From: an uncultured Pelagibacteraceae bacterium
Lineage (GTDB): Bacteria; Pseudomonadota; Alphaproteobacteria; Pelagibacterales; Pelagibacteraceae
Assembly (NCBI GenBank): GCA_902552035.1
Contig: CACDFC010000005.1
Span: forward strand, 1 to 57,871
Direction: 5' to 3'
DNA length: 57,871 nt
Shown: positions 1 to 9,888 of the stretch, one piece after another
Layout: the number at the start of each line of letters is the position of its first letter
Position numbering within the stretch: position 1 is the stretch's first letter
The notes under the pieces: model-generated
Database searches by the model: none
What the model saw: only the letters and a program-made list of their open reading frames with translations
Told to the model about the DNA's origin: nothing
Position numbers and translations under genes: made by a program

Positions 1-425
1 ATATTTCTTTTATGAAAGAGGATAAAATAATGAGAAATGAAATTGAACAATTAGATATGGAAAAATTTATTTTTACTAATGGTAGCGCAGAGCATGCTAA
101 AAATATTTTAACCCATCTAGGAATATATGATTTATTTGGAAGAGATAAAGTTTTTGATATTCAAGATGCTGGGTATGTACCTAAACCTGAAGCAGCAACT
201 TTTGACTTAATGACTAAAAAATTTGGTATTAATCCGAAAGAGACAATCTATATTGAAGATATCGCCAAAAACTTAAGTATTGGTCATGAGAGAGGATGTA
301 CAACTGTTTGGTTAATTAATGATGAACATTTTGGTAAGATGGACTCTGATAAAGATTATATTTCACATAAAATTGAAAATCTGGCTTTATTTCTAAAAGA
401 AATAAGGTTATTAAAAAGTAAATAA
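1..425 (+). CDS. HAD-superfamily hydrolase, pyrimidine 5'-nucleotidase-like, 5' truncated by window edge
   Basis: Reading frame open to position 3 upstream of the ATG at 12; motifs FTNGSAEHA, PKPEAATFD, IYIEDIAKNL match HAD motifs II-IV; motif I is missing, so the N-terminus lies outside the window. Confidence 0.8.
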   Translation, partial: ISFMKEDKIMRNEIEQLDMEKFIFTNGSAEHAKNILTHLGIYDLFGRDKVFDIQDAGYVPKPEAATFDLMTKKFGINPKETIYIEDIAKNLSIGHERGCTTVWLINDEHFGKMDSDKDYISHKIENLALFLKEIRLLKSK

Positions 426-428
426 ATT

Positions 429-1256
429 ATGTCTTTAGAAAAAATTATAAATGATGCGTGGGAAAAAAAGGATCAAGTTAGTCCTAATTCAGAACAAAGC
501 TTAAAAGATACGATTAATCAAGTTATAAATGATTTAGATAGTGGTAAAGTTAGAGTAGCTGAAAAAATTAAAGGTCAATGGATAACTCACCAACACATTA
601 AAAAGGCAATAATGTTAAGTTTTAGGATTTATCCAATGGAAAATCTAAGTGGTCCCTATAGTAGTTGGTATGATAAATCTCATTTACTTAAAGGTAAAAC
701 TGCTAATTGGACAAAATCCGATCACGAAAAAGCTGGATTTAGAATGGTGCCTAATTCTCCTGTGAGAAAAGGATCATATGTAGGAAAAAACGCAGTTTTA
801 ATGCCATGTTATGTAAATATTGGTGCATATATTGATGAGGGTACCATGATAGATACATTTGCTAGAGCAGGAAGTTGTAGTCAGATAGGAAAAAATTGTC
901 ATATCTCCGCAGGATCAGGTGTTGGGGGAGTTTTAGAACCAGCCCAGGCACTTCCAACAATTATAGAAGATAATGTATTTTTAGGAGCAATGTCTGAGGT
1001 TGTGGAAGGTGTGATTGTTGGAGAAGGATCAGTATTAAGTATGGGAATGTACATAGGGCAATCAACAAAAATTGTTGATAGAAAAACTGGTGAAATATAT
1101 TATGGAAAAATACCCCCATATTCTGTTGTTGTGCCAGGCACACTACCTGATAAAAATAATCCCTCTGGACCATCTTTGTATTGTGCTGTAATTATTAAAC
1201 AAGTTGATGAAAAAACAAGATCAAAAACTTCAATTAATGATCTTTTAAGAGATTAA
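429..1256 (+). CDS. dapD: 2,3,4,5-tetrahydropyridine-2,6-dicarboxylate N-succinyltransferase
   Basis: Left-handed beta-helix hexapeptide repeats; VRKGSYVGKNAVLMPCYVNIGAYIDEGTMIDTFARAGSCSQIGKNCHIS is typical DapD; followed by dapE. Confidence 0.96.
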   Translation: MSLEKIINDAWEKKDQVSPNSEQSLKDTINQVINDLDSGKVRVAEKIKGQWITHQHIKKAIMLSFRIYPMENLSGPYSSWYDKSHLLKGKTANWTKSDHEKAGFRMVPNSPVRKGSYVGKNAVLMPCYVNIGAYIDEGTMIDTFARAGSCSQIGKNCHISAGSGVGGVLEPAQALPTIIEDNVFLGAMSEVVEGVIVGEGSVLSMGMYIGQSTKIVDRKTGEIYYGKIPPYSVVVPGTLPDKNNPSGPSLYCAVIIKQVDEKTRSKTSINDLLRD

Positions 1257-1257
1257 A

Positions 1258-2415
1258 ATGAAAACTTTCAATGAAATTGAATTAGCTAAACAGCTAATCA
1301 AATTTCCATCAGTAACACCAGTTGATGCAGGTGTAATGAAATTTTTGGAAAAAAAATTAAAAAAATTAGGTTTCGAAACAAAAATAATTGAATTTAAAGA
1401 GAAAAATTTTAAACCTGTTAAAAATTTATATGCTAGATTAGGAAAAACAGAGCCAAATTTTTGTTATGCCGGACACTTAGATGTAGTGCCACCTGGAAAT
1501 ATAAATGATTGGACAAGTAATCCTTTTAAACCATCTATAAAAAAAGGCCATTTAATTGGTAGGGGTGCTAATGATATGAAAAGTTCAATTGCAGCTTTTG
1601 TTTCTGCTGCAAACACTTTTTTAAATAAAAATAAAAAATTTAAAGGATCAATTAGTTTTTTAATTACTGGAGATGAAGAAGGTGACGCAATTAATGGTAC
1701 TAAAAAAGTTGTGGATTATTTAAGAAAAAAAAGAGAAAAAATTAATTTCTGCCTTGTTGGTGAACCCACAAATCCCAATAAGTTAGGAGAAATGATTAAA
1801 ATAGGGCGAAGAGGCAGTTTAACTGGCAAGCTAACAATAAATGGCATTCAAGGCCATGTTGCTTATCCAGATAAAGCAAATAATCCAGCAACAACAATTA
1901 TAAAAATTTTAAAAGAGCTTAAAGATATCAAGTTTGATAAAGGCACGAAAGATTTTCAGCCAACAAACTTGGAAGTTACCAAGATAAATATAATTAATAA
2001 TGCAGATAATGTTATACCAAAATCTGCAGAAGCTACATTTAATGTAAGATTTAATAATAAACATACGTCAATATCACTTAAAAAAAGACTTAATAAAATT
2101 TTTAGAAAAATAAGTAAAAAAAGTAAATCAAATTACAAAATAGAATATAGAGTTTCTGGAGAAGCTTTTTTAACTAAGCCAAACGCTACGACTTTTATGA
2201 TACAAAATATTGTAAAGAAAGTTACAAAAATAAAACCAAAACTATCTACTACAGGTGGAACTTCGGATTTAAGATTTATACGAAAATTATCGCCTGGCTT
2301 AGAGTTTGGTCTGGTAGGAAAAACTATGCATAAAGTAGACGAAGCGGTTTCTTTGAATGACCTAAAAAATTTAACTAAAATATATAATATTATTTTAGAA
2401 AATTATTTTAAATGA
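1258..2415 (+). CDS. dapE: Succinyl-diaminopimelate desuccinylase
   Basis: M20 peptidase motifs AGHLDVVPPG, GRGANDMKSSIAAF, TGDEEGDAINGT, LVGEPT, TTGGTSDLRF; next to dapD. Confidence 0.96.
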   Translation: MKTFNEIELAKQLIKFPSVTPVDAGVMKFLEKKLKKLGFETKIIEFKEKNFKPVKNLYARLGKTEPNFCYAGHLDVVPPGNINDWTSNPFKPSIKKGHLIGRGANDMKSSIAAFVSAANTFLNKNKKFKGSISFLITGDEEGDAINGTKKVVDYLRKKREKINFCLVGEPTNPNKLGEMIKIGRRGSLTGKLTINGIQGHVAYPDKANNPATTIIKILKELKDIKFDKGTKDFQPTNLEVTKINIINNADNVIPKSAEATFNVRFNNKHTSISLKKRLNKIFRKISKKSKSNYKIEYRVSGEAFLTKPNATTFMIQNIVKKVTKIKPKLSTTGGTSDLRFIRKLSPGLEFGLVGKTMHKVDEAVSLNDLKNLTKIYNIILENYFK

Positions 2416-3335
2416 AAACTGCAATTATTACCTCTGAAACGTCATTGAACCATGATACGGGATCTGGACACCCAGAAAGCATATCAAGGGTTACATCAAT
2501 TATTGAAAAGTTGAAAAGAAATAAAAAATTAATTTGGAAATATCCAACAACTTATAATAGAGAGATAATAAAAAATACTCACTCTGAAGCTTATGTGGAT
2601 GATATTGAAAATTCATTTCCTCTAGAAGGGCTAAAATTTTTAGATGGCGATACAGTCGTTTCACCAGGTAGTAAAAATGCCACTTTTGATGCAGTAGGTT
2701 CAATTATTTCTGCAATTGACGGGGTTGAAAACAAAGAATTTAGAGCTGCACATTGTGTAACACGTCCCCCTGGTCATCATGCTGAAAAAGACAAAGCTAT
2801 GGGTTTCTGTGTTATAAATAACATTAGTGTTGCAGCAAATTATTTGATTTCTAAATATAATTATAAAAAAGTTGCAGTATTAGACTGGGATTGTCACTTT
2901 GGCAACGGTAGTTATGATATTTTAAAATCAAATAAGAATATTTTTTTTTCAAGTCTTCATCAATATCCATATTATCCTGGCGGTGGAACAGAAGACCAAA
3001 AAGGTGACTATAATAATGTTTTAAATGTTCCTTTACCGGCTGGAACAAATTCTAGTGAATATTTTGATGCTTATGAACATGTACTTAAAAGATTAAAGGA
3101 ATTCAAACCAGAATTTATTTTAATGTCTGCGGGTTTCGATGCTCATAAATTAGATCCGTTATGTCAATTAAATTTAGAATCTAGAGATTATTATGAAATA
3201 ACTAGAAGAGCCCTGGAAACTACAAAAAAATTTTGTAATGGAAAAGTTGTTTCTATACTTGAGGGTGGGTATGATTTGAATGCTCTAGCAGAAAGTGCAA
3301 ATGAACATGTTAACGCACTTTTAGAATTTAATTGA
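2412..3335 (+). CDS. Histone deacetylase / acetylpolyamine amidohydrolase superfamily protein
   Basis: RPPGHHAEKDKAMGFCVINNISVAA, VAVLDWDCHFGNGSYDI, SLHQYPYYPGGG, SAGFDAHKLDPL, LEGGYD: HDAC-fold catalytic and metal-binding motifs. Confidence 0.93.
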   Translation: MKTAIITSETSLNHDTGSGHPESISRVTSIIEKLKRNKKLIWKYPTTYNREIIKNTHSEAYVDDIENSFPLEGLKFLDGDTVVSPGSKNATFDAVGSIISAIDGVENKEFRAAHCVTRPPGHHAEKDKAMGFCVINNISVAANYLISKYNYKKVAVLDWDCHFGNGSYDILKSNKNIFFSSLHQYPYYPGGGTEDQKGDYNNVLNVPLPAGTNSSEYFDAYEHVLKRLKEFKPEFILMSAGFDAHKLDPLCQLNLESRDYYEITRRALETTKKFCNGKVVSILEGGYDLNALAESANEHVNALLEFN

Positions 3336-3365
3336 TAGTTTTTTTATTCCTTATAAATAAAACTA

Positions 3366-3857
3366 ATGAAATTATATAGAATAAAAAAATCAAAAATTGA
3401 TAATAAAGGTCGTGGTCTTTATGCAACAAAAAATATTAGATCTGGTACAAAAATTATAAATTATAAGGGAAAAATAATTACTAATAAACAACTTGATCGT
3501 TCTGACAAATATGACAACGGTAAGCCAATATACTTATTTACTTTAAATAATAGATATACGTTAGATGGTGACTTTTCATGGAATATAGCAGGTTTAGTTA
3601 ATCATAGTTGCAACCCCAACTCTGAATATGAAGGTAAAGGTTTCAAAGTTTGGATTACAGCGATAAAGGATATTAAACAAGGTGAGGAAATTACATGTGA
3701 TTACGGTTTTAGCTTTGATAAAGATTACAAACAATTTCCATGCAATTGTAATTCAATAAACTGTTGTGGATATATAGTGCAAGAAGTGTCTAGATGGAGA
3801 ATAAATAAAAAATTTGCTATGAGCAATAAAAAAAATCTAATAAATAACTCTCGATAA
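3366..3857 (+). CDS. SET domain protein-lysine methyltransferase with post-SET-like Cys motif
   Basis: GRGLYATKNIRSGTKI, LVNHSCNPNSEY, GEEITCDYGFSF, and C-terminal CNCNSINC (CxCx4C). Confidence 0.92.
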   Translation: MKLYRIKKSKIDNKGRGLYATKNIRSGTKIINYKGKIITNKQLDRSDKYDNGKPIYLFTLNNRYTLDGDFSWNIAGLVNHSCNPNSEYEGKGFKVWITAIKDIKQGEEITCDYGFSFDKDYKQFPCNCNSINCCGYIVQEVSRWRINKKFAMSNKKNLINNSR

Positions 3858-4577
3858 AAAAAGACCTTCTGGAGGTGCTGGGGGTGCACATAAACTTCTT
3901 TTTTTTGACTTCAAAATATTTTCAAATTTATTTAATGACCATTTTTTCTCACCAAGATATTTTAAGCACCCAACCATTGAACGAACTTGTTGCTGTAAAA
4001 AGGATTGAGATCTGAACTCAATTTCAATTCTATTCCTTAAAGATTTAATTTTAATCAATTTTATAGTTCTAACAGGACTTTTTGCTTTACAGCTTTTTTT
4101 CCTAAATGTAGAAAAATCCATAGTTCCTATTAACTTTTTAGCTCCTCTTTTCATTAAAACTAGATCTAATTCTTTAATAATATGCCAACTTCTATTTCTT
4201 TCTAAAACTGGTACACTTAGTCTATTAATAATAATATATTTATATATTCTCATTTTAGCTGAAAATCTTGCGTGAAAATTGCTATTTTTTTTTCTTATTT
4301 TAAGAATTGTAACAGCATCTTTATTCAGGAAATAATTGACCGATTTGAGAAATCTATTTAATTCTTTAATTTTATTTTTGCAATCGAAATGGGCAGATTG
4401 TTCAATTGCATGAACTCCTGTATCAGTTCTACCTGATCCTATTAATATTATTTTTTCCTTAAGTAACATTGAAATTATTTTTTGTATAAGTCCTTGAACA
4501 CTTTTGCTTTTTTTTTGAATTTGCCAACCTTTGAAACCCGTTCCATCATACTCAACTAATATTTGATATCTAAACAT
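3837..4577 (-). CDS. truA: tRNA pseudouridine(38-40) synthase
   Basis: VEYDGTGFKGWQIQ, GSGRTDTGVHAIEQSAHF, FLQQQVRSMVG. Confidence 0.96.
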   Translation of the reverse strand: MFRYQILVEYDGTGFKGWQIQKKSKSVQGLIQKIISMLLKEKIILIGSGRTDTGVHAIEQSAHFDCKNKIKELNRFLKSVNYFLNKDAVTILKIRKKNSNFHARFSAKMRIYKYIIINRLSVPVLERNRSWHIIKELDLVLMKRGAKKLIGTMDFSTFRKKSCKAKSPVRTIKLIKIKSLRNRIEIEFRSQSFLQQQVRSMVGCLKYLGEKKWSLNKFENILKSKKRSLCAPPAPPEGLFLSRVIY

Positions 4578-5499
4578 TAGATATTACTGAGCCTTTTTTT
4601 ATTTTAGATCCAAGTAAAAACTCAGCAATTTTCTGGGGTTTTTTACCTTGTCTCTGTATTTCAAGAATTTTGATTGATTGATTACTACAAGCAATTTCTA
4701 ATTTATCAGTTATTACTTCTCCAACTTTACCTTCACCACTTCCAATTTCAGCTTTAAGGATTTTGTACCTTTCTCCATTAAAATTAAAGAAGGCACCAGG
4801 TGTGGGAAATAAACCATTTATCTTTCCAAGAATATTAATAGCTTTATCACTCCAATTAATTTTACCCTCTGCTTTATCTATTTTTTTGGCGTATGTTGCA
4901 TTTGAATGATCCTGATCAATAAATTTTACTTTATCCTCCAATACATCATCGATAATATCCAAAATTTTCTCAGCAGCTAATAAGGATAATTTTTCTGAAA
5001 TTTCTTGTGCATTACTATTATAATCTATATTTATTTTAAAAGTATTGCTAACAGGTCCACTGTCTAACTCCTCGTTAATTTTCATTATACTTATCCCGGT
5101 TTCATTATCCAATTCCATAATAGATCTTTGAATTGGGGCAGCTCCTCTCCATCTAGGAAGAATAGATCCATGAATATTTATAAAACCCTTTTTAGTTAAA
5201 TTTAAAAATTTTTTAGGTATGATTTGGCCATACGCAACTACAACTGCCAAATCTGCATTCAAGTTGTTTATAAAATTATATTCTTCATCATTATCTTTTA
5301 AAGTTTTTGGATATCTAAAATCTATGTTTAAAGTTTCTGAAATACCTTGAACAGGTGATTTATTTATTTTTTGACCGCGTTGTGATTTTTGAGGTGGTTG
5401 GGTATATACAACTGATATTGGATATCCATTTTGATAGAGTGATTTCAAAATTGGTACAGCAAATATAGGCGTACCCATAAAAATTATTTTTTTAGCCAT
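4570..5499 (-). CDS. fmt: Methionyl-tRNA formyltransferase
   Basis: FMGTPIFAVPIL, AYGQIIPKKFL, NIHGSILPRWRGAAPIQRSI. Confidence 0.97.
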   Translation of the reverse strand: MAKKIIFMGTPIFAVPILKSLYQNGYPISVVYTQPPQKSQRGQKINKSPVQGISETLNIDFRYPKTLKDNDEEYNFINNLNADLAVVVAYGQIIPKKFLNLTKKGFINIHGSILPRWRGAAPIQRSIMELDNETGISIMKINEELDSGPVSNTFKINIDYNSNAQEISEKLSLLAAEKILDIIDDVLEDKVKFIDQDHSNATYAKKIDKAEGKINWSDKAINILGKINGLFPTPGAFFNFNGERYKILKAEIGSGEGKVGEVITDKLEIACSNQSIKILEIQRQGKKPQKIAEFLLGSKIKKGSVISNV

Positions 5500-5502
5500 T
5501 TA

Positions 5503-6018
5503 TCAAACTACTATCCTTGTAGATTTGCTTTTAGATAGTTTTTTGATAATCATAGATTTTTTTAACTTGGATAGATAGTCTATAAAAAGTATTCCTTCTA
5601 AATGATCCATTTCGTGTTGAATGCACGTTGCTAATAAACCTTCTGCTTTTAATATTTTTTTTTCACCATTATAATCTAGATATTCTACATCACATTTTTT
5701 AGGTCTATCTATTTCTGCAAATTGATTTGGAACTGATAAACATCCTTCCTCATAAGTAGATTTTAAGTTATCTTTATTTTTAATAACTGGATTAACAAAA
5801 AATAATGGATTTTTTTTATTTTCAATTTTTAAATCAATTACAATTATTCTTTTTGGAATACCAATTTGAATTGCAGCTAAACCAATACCATTAGCACTGT
5901 ACATTGTCTCAACCATATCATCCATTATTTTTCTCTCAGCATCTCCAACTTCTTGAACTGGACTTGAGATTTTTCGTAAAATTTTGTCAGGTTCTGTAAT
6001 AATATTTTTTATTGTCAT
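5503..6018 (-). CDS. def: Peptide deformylase
   Basis: GIGLAAIQIG, EEGCLSVP, CIQHEMDHLEGILFIDYLS; operon with fmt. Confidence 0.97.
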   Translation of the reverse strand: MTIKNIITEPDKILRKISSPVQEVGDAERKIMDDMVETMYSANGIGLAAIQIGIPKRIIVIDLKIENKKNPLFFVNPVIKNKDNLKSTYEEGCLSVPNQFAEIDRPKKCDVEYLDYNGEKKILKAEGLLATCIQHEMDHLEGILFIDYLSKLKKSMIIKKLSKSKSTRIVV

Positions 6019-6049
6019 AAAACTCTCTTAAATTATTTTAATATATTTT

Positions 6050-7798
6050 TTAAACTTTTAAAGGAAGAACTTCTAACAAAATCTTATTTCTTATAGTATC
6101 AATATCCATTTGATTTAATGTATAGATAATAAAGTTAAGAGTTTCTGAACCTAATACGTTAAGTTTATCCTCACCTATTATTTCTACAATTCTTAAAAGT
6201 GCCATACCCGATTCATCATTGCTTACCATTGCAATAATATCGGAAGGCACACTAGGTGTGAACTCATAGAGATTTTTATACTTATTTGAAATTTCTATTC
6301 CATCTGACCTTAATGATTCTAATAAAATTATATCTTTTGTAGAAAAAATATATTTTTTATTCTTCTTAAATTTTTTTAAAAAATCATTTGTTTCTTTCTC
6401 TATTTTATTAGAGCTAGTTTCATTCATAAAGTATTTGAGCAATTTAGATTGATGAATCAATTTATTATTAATTTTAATATCTTTTTTTTCATCTTTAGAA
6501 TTTAAATTATTAATATAAAATGTAGTGTAGTTAGAGGGAACATTTTCATAACTTAAATCACTCAATAACTCAGCTAGCTTCTCTTGAAATGCATTTCCCA
6601 AATTTTCTGATAATAAAGACTTTTTTATTTTAAAAGATAAGTCTAAAATTTCATTTGTATTTGATGTTAAAAGTAGTTTTTGATACAACAAGGCTCTTCC
6701 CTCGTAAGATGGAAGGTTCTTAAATACATCTCTTGCATTTATTAATTGATTAATATTAAATTGAAATCTTTTGTATAAATTAAATAAATCTTCCTCAGAA
6801 TAATTTTTATCATGTGTTGCTTTTTCAATAATTTTAATTTTTTCTGCATCTTCTAAATTTACATTCTCGATATCATCTAGCAGGTTAGCAGAAGATAAAT
6901 ATTTCCAAATAATTTTCTTTGTTTTTTCGTTAGGTTTATAAGTAAAGTTTTTATCTGTTACATGTGAAATATGAAAATTTAATATACTTTTTTCAGAAAA
7001 TAAATTATCATTATTTAAATCATATCCCATTAAAATATTAAACTTCTTTTCAAAAAAATTATCTTGAAACCCAAGTTCTTTTTTTAAATCAAATAAAAGC
7101 TGAGCTTCTTCTCTTTTTTTTGAATTTATTAAACAATATATTTTAAACTTAGATAAATAATTATTTTCAATTTTACTGACTTCATCAAAAATTTGGCAAG
7201 CTGAAGCCAGGTCTGAATTTGATAAATATTCGTTAACATAATATGTAATTAGTAAATCGTTATTTAGTTCATCATTATTAATTATAAATTCTTTAATTAA
7301 TTGAAGATTTTTTTTTTTTATAAGATAATCGAATTTAAATTTTAAAAATTCATCAGTATTAATATTTTTTTTTGGAAAGTAAGAATTTGTTAATAACACA
7401 ATCTCTAATATATCATTTGCATCATTTGATAAATTTAAGTTATTTATTTTATTTAAAAGCAATCTTATTTTTTCTCCATCAGAATTGGTCCACATATCAA
7501 TATTTAAGTTATTTTCTTGAGGATCGTAAAGACCAGCTAAAAGTATTTTATTTTCAAGCTGATCATTGTCTAAAATAGATAATTCTAAATTATCTTTATT
7601 TTTAATTTTGTCATAAAGACTTCTTTGAAGGTTGCTATTTTCATTCTGAGAATTTTGAGAAAAACCTTTATCATTTTCTTTATTTTCTAGATTCCATATA
7701 TCTACTGTCTCTGTTGAATATAATTTATTGAAGCTGAATAAGGAAATCAAAATTAAAAAAAAAAAAAATTTATTACTTAATAATTTTAAATTTTTCAT
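6050..7798 (-). CDS. Conserved hypothetical secreted/periplasmic protein (helical-repeat-like)
   Basis: 582-aa ORF with N-terminal signal-peptide-like segment (KKFFFFLILISLFSFNKLYS); rich in Asn/Leu/Lys; no family recognised. Confidence 0.75.
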   Translation of the reverse strand: MKNLKLLSNKFFFFLILISLFSFNKLYSTETVDIWNLENKENDKGFSQNSQNENSNLQRSLYDKIKNKDNLELSILDNDQLENKILLAGLYDPQENNLNIDMWTNSDGEKIRLLLNKINNLNLSNDANDILEIVLLTNSYFPKKNINTDEFLKFKFDYLIKKKNLQLIKEFIINNDELNNDLLITYYVNEYLSNSDLASACQIFDEVSKIENNYLSKFKIYCLINSKKREEAQLLFDLKKELGFQDNFFEKKFNILMGYDLNNDNLFSEKSILNFHISHVTDKNFTYKPNEKTKKIIWKYLSSANLLDDIENVNLEDAEKIKIIEKATHDKNYSEEDLFNLYKRFQFNINQLINARDVFKNLPSYEGRALLYQKLLLTSNTNEILDLSFKIKKSLLSENLGNAFQEKLAELLSDLSYENVPSNYTTFYINNLNSKDEKKDIKINNKLIHQSKLLKYFMNETSSNKIEKETNDFLKKFKKNKKYIFSTKDIILLESLRSDGIEISNKYKNLYEFTPSVPSDIIAMVSNDESGMALLRIVEIIGEDKLNVLGSETLNFIIYTLNQMDIDTIRNKILLEVLPLKV

Positions 7799-7958
7799 TT
7801 GGAACTAATTTTTCGATATTTTTTTCTGGTTTTGGAAAATCAATTTTATCTACAAGAATTATTGCAATAATTAATAAAAAAAAAATTATTGCTAATTTAA
7901 TTAAAAATCTTCCAATAGAACTAAAACTACTGCCTCTTGTTTTTCTCTCAAATTGCAT
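7773..7958 (-). CDS. Small single-pass membrane protein, hypothetical
   Basis: 61-aa ORF with one TM segment (IKLAIIFFLLIIAIILV), overlaps the start of the downstream 582-aa ORF by 26 nt. Confidence 0.6.
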   Translation of the reverse strand: MQFERKTRGSSFSSIGRFLIKLAIIFFLLIIAIILVDKIDFPKPEKNIEKLVPNEKFKIIK

Positions 7959-8015
7959 ATATCGTTTATTAATTTCAAATTAAGACATATTTGTGTTTTT
8001 TCAAAGTATAAACTC

Positions 8016-8531
8016 ATGAAAATAAATAAAAATCTTGTATTAATAGGCATGATGGGATCTGGAAAATCTACATTGGGATACTTGATTGCAAAAAAACTTA
8101 ATCTCGCTTTCATAGATGTTGACAGAGAAATTGAAGAAATAGAAATGATGTCGATTTCAAAAATTTTTAAAAAGTACGGTGAGAAACATTTTAGAATTAT
8201 TGAAGAAAAAATTACGTCTGAAATTTTGAAAAAAAACTCTTTAAGTGTAGTATCTTTAGGAGGTGGAGCATTTTTAAATAAAAAAATTCAGGATTTAGTT
8301 CTAAAAAAGAATATATCTTTTTGGCTAAAATGGAAAAATGCTAGCATTATTAAAAGACTTAAAAACTATAGTAAAAGACCAGTATTAAAAAATATGAATA
8401 ATGAAAAATTAATTAATTTGATAGATCAAAGGTCTAAAATATACTCTAAAGCAGATTATTCTATAGAATGTGATAATTTAGAAAAATTTGAAATTATAAA
8501 TGAAATTATAGAAATATATGAGACAAAGTAA
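8016..8531 (+). CDS. aroK: Shikimate kinase (internal ATG at 8016 preferred over ORF start 7953)
   Basis: LIGMMGSGKSTLGYLIAKKL (P-loop), FIDVDREIE, LGGGAF; overlaps aroB by 14 nt. Confidence 0.95.
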   Translation: MKINKNLVLIGMMGSGKSTLGYLIAKKLNLAFIDVDREIEEIEMMSISKIFKKYGEKHFRIIEEKITSEILKKNSLSVVSLGGGAFLNKKIQDLVLKKNISFWLKWKNASIIKRLKNYSKRPVLKNMNNEKLINLIDQRSKIYSKADYSIECDNLEKFEIINEIIEIYETK

Positions 8532-9618
8532 GTTATTAATAAAAACTAAAAATAAGAATTATTCAATTTTTGTTGGAAAAAATATTACTAATAATATCTC
8601 AAAAATTTTAAAAGAGGAAAAAATTAAGTTTAATAAATGTTTAATAATTGTAGATAAAAAAGTACCAAAAAGTTCTATTTACAAAATAATCAGAAAAATT
8701 AAATCTAAACTTAAAAAGATTATTTTTTTTAATTCTAGTGAAAAAAACAAAAATATTAATAGTGTAAATAAAATTTTAGATTTACTATTCAAAGAAAATT
8801 TTAGCCGTGATGATTGTATTATTTCCATTGGTGGTGGTATTACTGGTGATGTAGTTGGTTTTGCTGCAAGCATCTTCAAAAGAGGAATTAAATTTATTAA
8901 CTTTCCAACTACTTTATTATCGCAAGTGGACTCATCGGTTGGTGGAAAAACAGGAGTAAATAACAGATATGGAAAAAATTTAATAGGATCTTTCAATCAA
9001 CCTGATTTGGTCCTATCTGAGATTAATTTTTTAAAATCTTTACCAAAAAGAGAATTGATTTGTGGATATGCTGAAATTCTTAAACATGCAATAATTGCTG
9101 ATAAAAAAAAATTTTTATTTCTTGAAAAAAATAAAAATAAAATACTAAGCTTAAATGGTGATGTGATTCAAAAAACTATTATTGACAGCTGCACTATAAA
9201 AAAAAAGGTAATTGAAAAAGACGAAAAAGAGAAAAATTTAAGAAAAGTGTTAAACTTTGGCCACACGTTTGCCCACTCTTTTGAGGCATCACTTAGATAT
9301 TCAAAAAAATTAAATCATGGTGAAGCAGTACTTATGGGAATTAAATGTGCAGTTAAATTTAGTAAAAAAATTAATCATATACCAGAAAATGATGCGAAAA
9401 GAATAATTAATCATATAGACAGTTTAAAAATAAAAAAATTAAATGATTTTTTTAATTTAAAACATTTGGAAACACTAATCAAATTTATTAAAATTGATAA
9501 AAAGAACAAATCAAATAAAATAAATCTGATTTTATTAAAAAAAATAGGTAAACCAGATATTAATTCTAATTATAATGTTAATACTGTTAAGAAATTTTTA
9601 TATAATGAATTAAATTAA
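8518..9618 (+). CDS. aroB: 3-dehydroquinate synthase
   Basis: IGGGITGDVVGFAASIFKRGI, PTTLLSQVDSSVGGKTGVN, GKNLIGSF, NFGHTFAHSFE. Confidence 0.97.
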   Translation: MRQSKLLIKTKNKNYSIFVGKNITNNISKILKEEKIKFNKCLIIVDKKVPKSSIYKIIRKIKSKLKKIIFFNSSEKNKNINSVNKILDLLFKENFSRDDCIISIGGGITGDVVGFAASIFKRGIKFINFPTTLLSQVDSSVGGKTGVNNRYGKNLIGSFNQPDLVLSEINFLKSLPKRELICGYAEILKHAIIADKKKFLFLEKNKNKILSLNGDVIQKTIIDSCTIKKKVIEKDEKEKNLRKVLNFGHTFAHSFEASLRYSKKLNHGEAVLMGIKCAVKFSKKINHIPENDAKRIINHIDSLKIKKLNDFFNLKHLETLIKFIKIDKKNKSNKINLILLKKIGKPDINSNYNVNTVKKFLYNELN

Positions 9619-9870
9619 TTTAATTTGAATAGAATGAATAAATTTTTTTATTTCATATTCCAAAATTTTATGTACTTGTCTTGAAACCTCAATTCTATTT
9701 TTAATTTTAAGTTTTTCAGATTTAATTATTATTTGTAAATGAAATTTTCCTTGTTTATGGTTATCATGCTTTAAATGAAGAAAAGTTTTATCTAAAATTT
9801 TTACATCATCTACTTGTATACTTGCATTAATTTTTTTTTTTACAATTTCGATAAGTTGGTTTATATCCAT
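9610..9870 (-). CDS. BolA family protein
   Basis: 86 aa; BolA-like fold pattern and RxVHKIL motif (SRQVHKILEYE). Confidence 0.75.
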   Translation of the reverse strand: MDINQLIEIVKKKINASIQVDDVKILDKTFLHLKHDNHKQGKFHLQIIIKSEKLKIKNRIEVSRQVHKILEYEIKKFIHSIQIKLI

Positions 9871-9888
9871 AATTAAATTTATTATATC

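Noticed and set aside
961-1173. Antisense ORF (70 aa) within dapD, and similar antisense ORFs across the window
   Set aside because: They overlap strongly supported genes, have no recognisable motifs, and arise easily in AT-rich antisense frames
7953-8015. Upstream extension of the shikimate kinase ORF
   Set aside because: The P-loop sits directly after the ATG at 8016; the upstream 21 aa look non-coding
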